From UMGS1052 sp045532035 (GTDB lineage Bacteria > Bacillota > Clostridia > Oscillospirales > CAG-382): 6,772 nucleotides of DNA. The notes under the pieces were generated by a model that was given only the letters and a program-made list of their open reading frames with translations, did no database searches and was not told the DNA's origin. Shown piece after piece: positions 5,457-6,772 of this stretch. The translations under genes were made by a program, and so were the position numbers. The stretch lies in NCBI GenBank assembly GCA_045532035.1, contig JAZSFD010000067.1:1-6772 (forward strand), given 5' to 3'. Numbering within the stretch: the stretch's first letter is position 1; the number at the start of each line of letters is the position of its first letter.

Positions 5457-6377
5457 ATGAAAACATCACTTGTAATTATGGCGGCGGGACTCGGTTCAAG
5501 ATATAGCGGCGGCATAAAGCAGCTGGCGAAGATCGGACCGAGTGACGAGATTCTCATGGATTACTCGATATATGATGCGCGAAGATGCGGCTTTGACAAG
5601 ATCGTTTTTGTCATCCGCCATGCCATTGAGAAGGATTTCCGCGAAATAATCGGAAACAGAATCGAAAAGGTCTGCGATGTGGACTATGTGTTCCAGGAGC
5701 TTGACGTTCTTCCGAAAGGCTTCGAAAAGCCTTCCGACAGAACAAAGCCCTGGGGAACAGGTCATGCCATCCTTTGCTGTAAGGATGTGGTAAACGAGCC
5801 CTTTGCGGTCATTAACGCCGATGATTTTTATGGAATGCAGGGCTTTGCCCAGATTCATGACCACCTCACAAAGCCTGCCTGCTGTGCTGATGTGGAGGAT
5901 ATCTGCCTTGCGGGATATATCCTCAAAAACACTCTCAGCGAAAACGGCGGCGTTTCCCGCGGTGTGTGCAGTGTTGATGCAAACGGATATCTTGTGGACG
6001 TCACCGAGACCCACAAGCTGCGCATGGAAAACGGTGTCATGATGTCGGAATCGGGAGCGGGAATTTCTCCCGAAGCTTATGTTTCGATGAATATGTGGGG
6101 ACTTCGCCCGACATTCTTTGAAAAGCTTGAAAACGGCTTTGTTGACTTTCTTTCGAAGCTTGAGGACGGCGATATCAAGAGCGAATATCTTCTTCCCGGA
6201 AAGATCGATGAGCTTATAAAGGCAGGCCGCGCCCGCGCAAAGCTTCTTCCCACCTCCGAAAAATGGTTCGGCCTTACATACAGCGAGGATCTTCATGCAT
6301 CAAAGGCGGCAATTAATGCACTTGTTCAGGCGGGAGAATACCCGACGGATATCATAGGGGCGCTTTCAGAGCTTTGA
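5457..6377 (+). CDS. sugar-phosphate-type nucleotidyltransferase (GT-A fold)
   Basis: This 306-aa cytoplasmic enzyme should transfer an NMP from an NTP to a phosphorylated sugar or alcohol. Residues 6-22 (VIMAAGLGSRYSGGIKQ) are the nucleotide-binding signature, with Gly11, Gly13, Arg15 and Lys21. PWGTGHAIL (98-106) and the metal-binding NADDFYG (120-126, Asp122/Asp123) follow, then VSMNMWGL (209-216) and SEYLLPGKIDEL (242-253). This pattern is that of the NTP_transferase family and in particular of the clostridial 'MAAGLGSRYGGLKQ' group, whose substrates are not well known; candidates are hexose-1-phosphate or phosphocholine-like acceptors. The start has AAAGG (5443-5447) 9 nt upstream and lies 34 nt after the preceding gene, so it is probably the last gene of the rluB operon and is followed by a strong terminator. 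No kinase or glycosyltransferase partner is in view. Confidence 0.9.
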   Translation: MKTSLVIMAAGLGSRYSGGIKQLAKIGPSDEILMDYSIYDARRCGFDKIVFVIRHAIEKDFREIIGNRIEKVCDVDYVFQELDVLPKGFEKPSDRTKPWGTGHAILCCKDVVNEPFAVINADDFYGMQGFAQIHDHLTKPACCADVEDICLAGYILKNTLSENGGVSRGVCSVDANGYLVDVTETHKLRMENGVMMSESGAGISPEAYVSMNMWGLRPTFFEKLENGFVDFLSKLEDGDIKSEYLLPGKIDELIKAGRARAKLLPTSEKWFGLTYSEDLHASKAAINALVQAGEYPTDIIGALSEL

Positions 6378-6395
6378 TTTCATAAAAAGATTATA

Positions 6396-6427
6396 GGGGA
6401 CGATTTCATATCGTCCCTTGTTTTTTT
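6396..6427 (+). terminator. intrinsic terminator of the rluB operon
   Basis: GGGACGAT (6397-6404) pairs perfectly with ATCGTCCC (6410-6417) across a 5-nt loop, extendable by one G-U pair, and is followed by TTG and seven T residues (6421-6427). It lies 19 nt after the nucleotidyltransferase stop and ends the operon. Confidence 0.92.
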
Positions 6428-6437
6428 GCATTAATGG

Positions 6438-6681
6438 AACTCCAACTCCCGCAGTCACGGATTTGCCGTGCCACCACACTTGCGAGGGAGGCAAAATGCG
6501 GCTTCTCCTTGAGGAGAGGCTCCGCCGCAGGCGGTGGTGAGGTGTAGCCGTTTACGGCGTTTACATTCTTCCACCTCATCCGAGTTTTACTTCGCAAAAC
6601 CCACCTTCCCCTCAAGAGGAAGGCTAAATGAGGCTCCTCCTTTGGGGGAGCTGGCGCGAAGCGACTGAGGGAGTTGGAGTT
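6438..6681. mobile_element. 244-bp MITE-like inverted-repeat element
   Basis: The ends are inverted repeats: 6438-6456 (AACTCCAACTCCC, G, CAGTC) against 6663-6681 (GACTG, A, GGGAGTTGGAGTT), 18 of 19 positions complementary. Inside are further small hairpins: CTCC/GGAG with loop TTGA (near 6510-6521), GCCGTTTACGGC (6547-6558), GTTTT/AAAAC around CTTCG (6584-6600), CTTCC/GGAAG (6605-6622) and GCTCC/GGAGC (6633-6651). No convincing gene is inside; a 95-codon minus-strand reading across it looks like chance. I associate the GGCTCCTCCTTTGGGGGAGC and GCGAAGCGACTGAGGGAGTT wording with abundant short repeats of gut Clostridia, from memory. No clear target-site duplication is seen; ATGG (6434-6437) and CCAT (6686-6689) only extend the inverted repeat loosely. 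Orientation is arbitrary. Confidence 0.75.
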
Positions 6682-6702
6682 TTTGCCATCCATCTGATTC
6701 TG

Positions 6703-6772
6703 ACTCCTTCCGTCTTCGCCTGCGGCGAATCTACCTCCCTCAAGAGGAAGGCAAGAATGGCTCCTCCTTTGG
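6703..6772. repeat. partial second copy of the same repeat superfamily, cut by window edge
   Basis: From about 6703 the sequence resembles the right part of the element at 6438-6681. CCTCAAGAGGAAGGC at 6738-6752 repeats 6610-6624 exactly, and GGCTCCTCCTTTGG at 6759-6772 repeats 6632-6645 exactly. In place of the GTTTT/AAAAC hairpin it carries TTCGCC/GGCGAA with loop TGC (6715-6729). The remainder is beyond the window, so length and ends are unknown. Confidence 0.7.

Noticed and set aside
5496..6296. Long minus-strand reading frame opposite the nucleotidyltransferase
   Set aside because: Antisense to a clear family member with all motifs; the translation is Cys/His-rich noise.
6406..6693. 95-codon minus-strand gene at the right end
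   Set aside because: It runs across the operon terminator and the whole MITE-like element, so its open frame is explained by GC-rich repeat sequence rather than coding.

Overview
The window looks like a chromosomal segment of an anaerobic Bacillota of class Clostridia, possibly from the Ruminococcaceae/Oscillospiraceae side. This rests on AAGGAG-type ribosome binding sites, moderate base composition, the protein families present, and hairpin-rich intergenic repeats of a kind I associate with gut Clostridia. The placement is an inference, because there is no rRNA or tRNA marker.

Layout. Positions 1-170 are the right-hand remnant of an IS1182-like insertion sequence: the last 37 codons of a transposase followed by two hairpins, the second a strong terminator. 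Positions 200-228 hold a near-consensus promoter (TTGATT, 17 bp, TATAAT with TGN extension). It fires directly into two nearly identical 200-bp arrays of small hairpins (229-428 and 456-655). Positions 656-819 are a further non-coding leader. Then comes larA (820-2112, +), encoding a nickel-pincer-dependent 2-hydroxyacid racemase/epimerase with every catalytic residue present. A D-alanyl-D-alanine carboxypeptidase gene (2217-3404, -) converges on it. A short divergent promoter region with a perfect 9-bp dyad separates that gene from a rightward four-gene operon: rluB-like 23S rRNA pseudouridine synthase (3482-4195), a small GNAT-like protein (4209-4598), a 274-aa protein that I read as a degenerate or variant PD-(D/E)XK-fold domain plus a C-terminal winged-helix-like part (4598-5422), and a sugar-phosphate-type nucleotidyltransferase (5457-6377). 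A clear intrinsic terminator (6396-6427) closes the operon. The rest (6438-6772) is a 244-bp MITE-like inverted-repeat element and the start of a related second copy that runs off the window.

How the genes fit together. The carboxypeptidase trims peptidoglycan stem peptides outside the membrane, RluB modifies the ribosome, and the nucleotidyltransferase probably makes an activated sugar or alcohol for the cell surface. These are housekeeping-type functions. larA needs LarB, LarC and LarE to make its cofactor; none is in the window. It is bracketed on its left by IS and repeat DNA, so it may be an accessory insertion. The two uncharacterised genes are tightly packed behind rluB (13-nt gap, then a TGATG stop/start overlap) and are probably translationally coupled.

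The most unusual content is the pair of hairpin arrays. Each has a left arm of AGCTAAATT-type linkers and a right arm of the complementary AATTTAGCT linkers, with a small hairpin between successive linkers. The whole could fold into a fishbone. The two copies differ at only 7 of 200 positions, and six of the seven are one contiguous block that replaces the top of one hairpin while keeping its base pairing.
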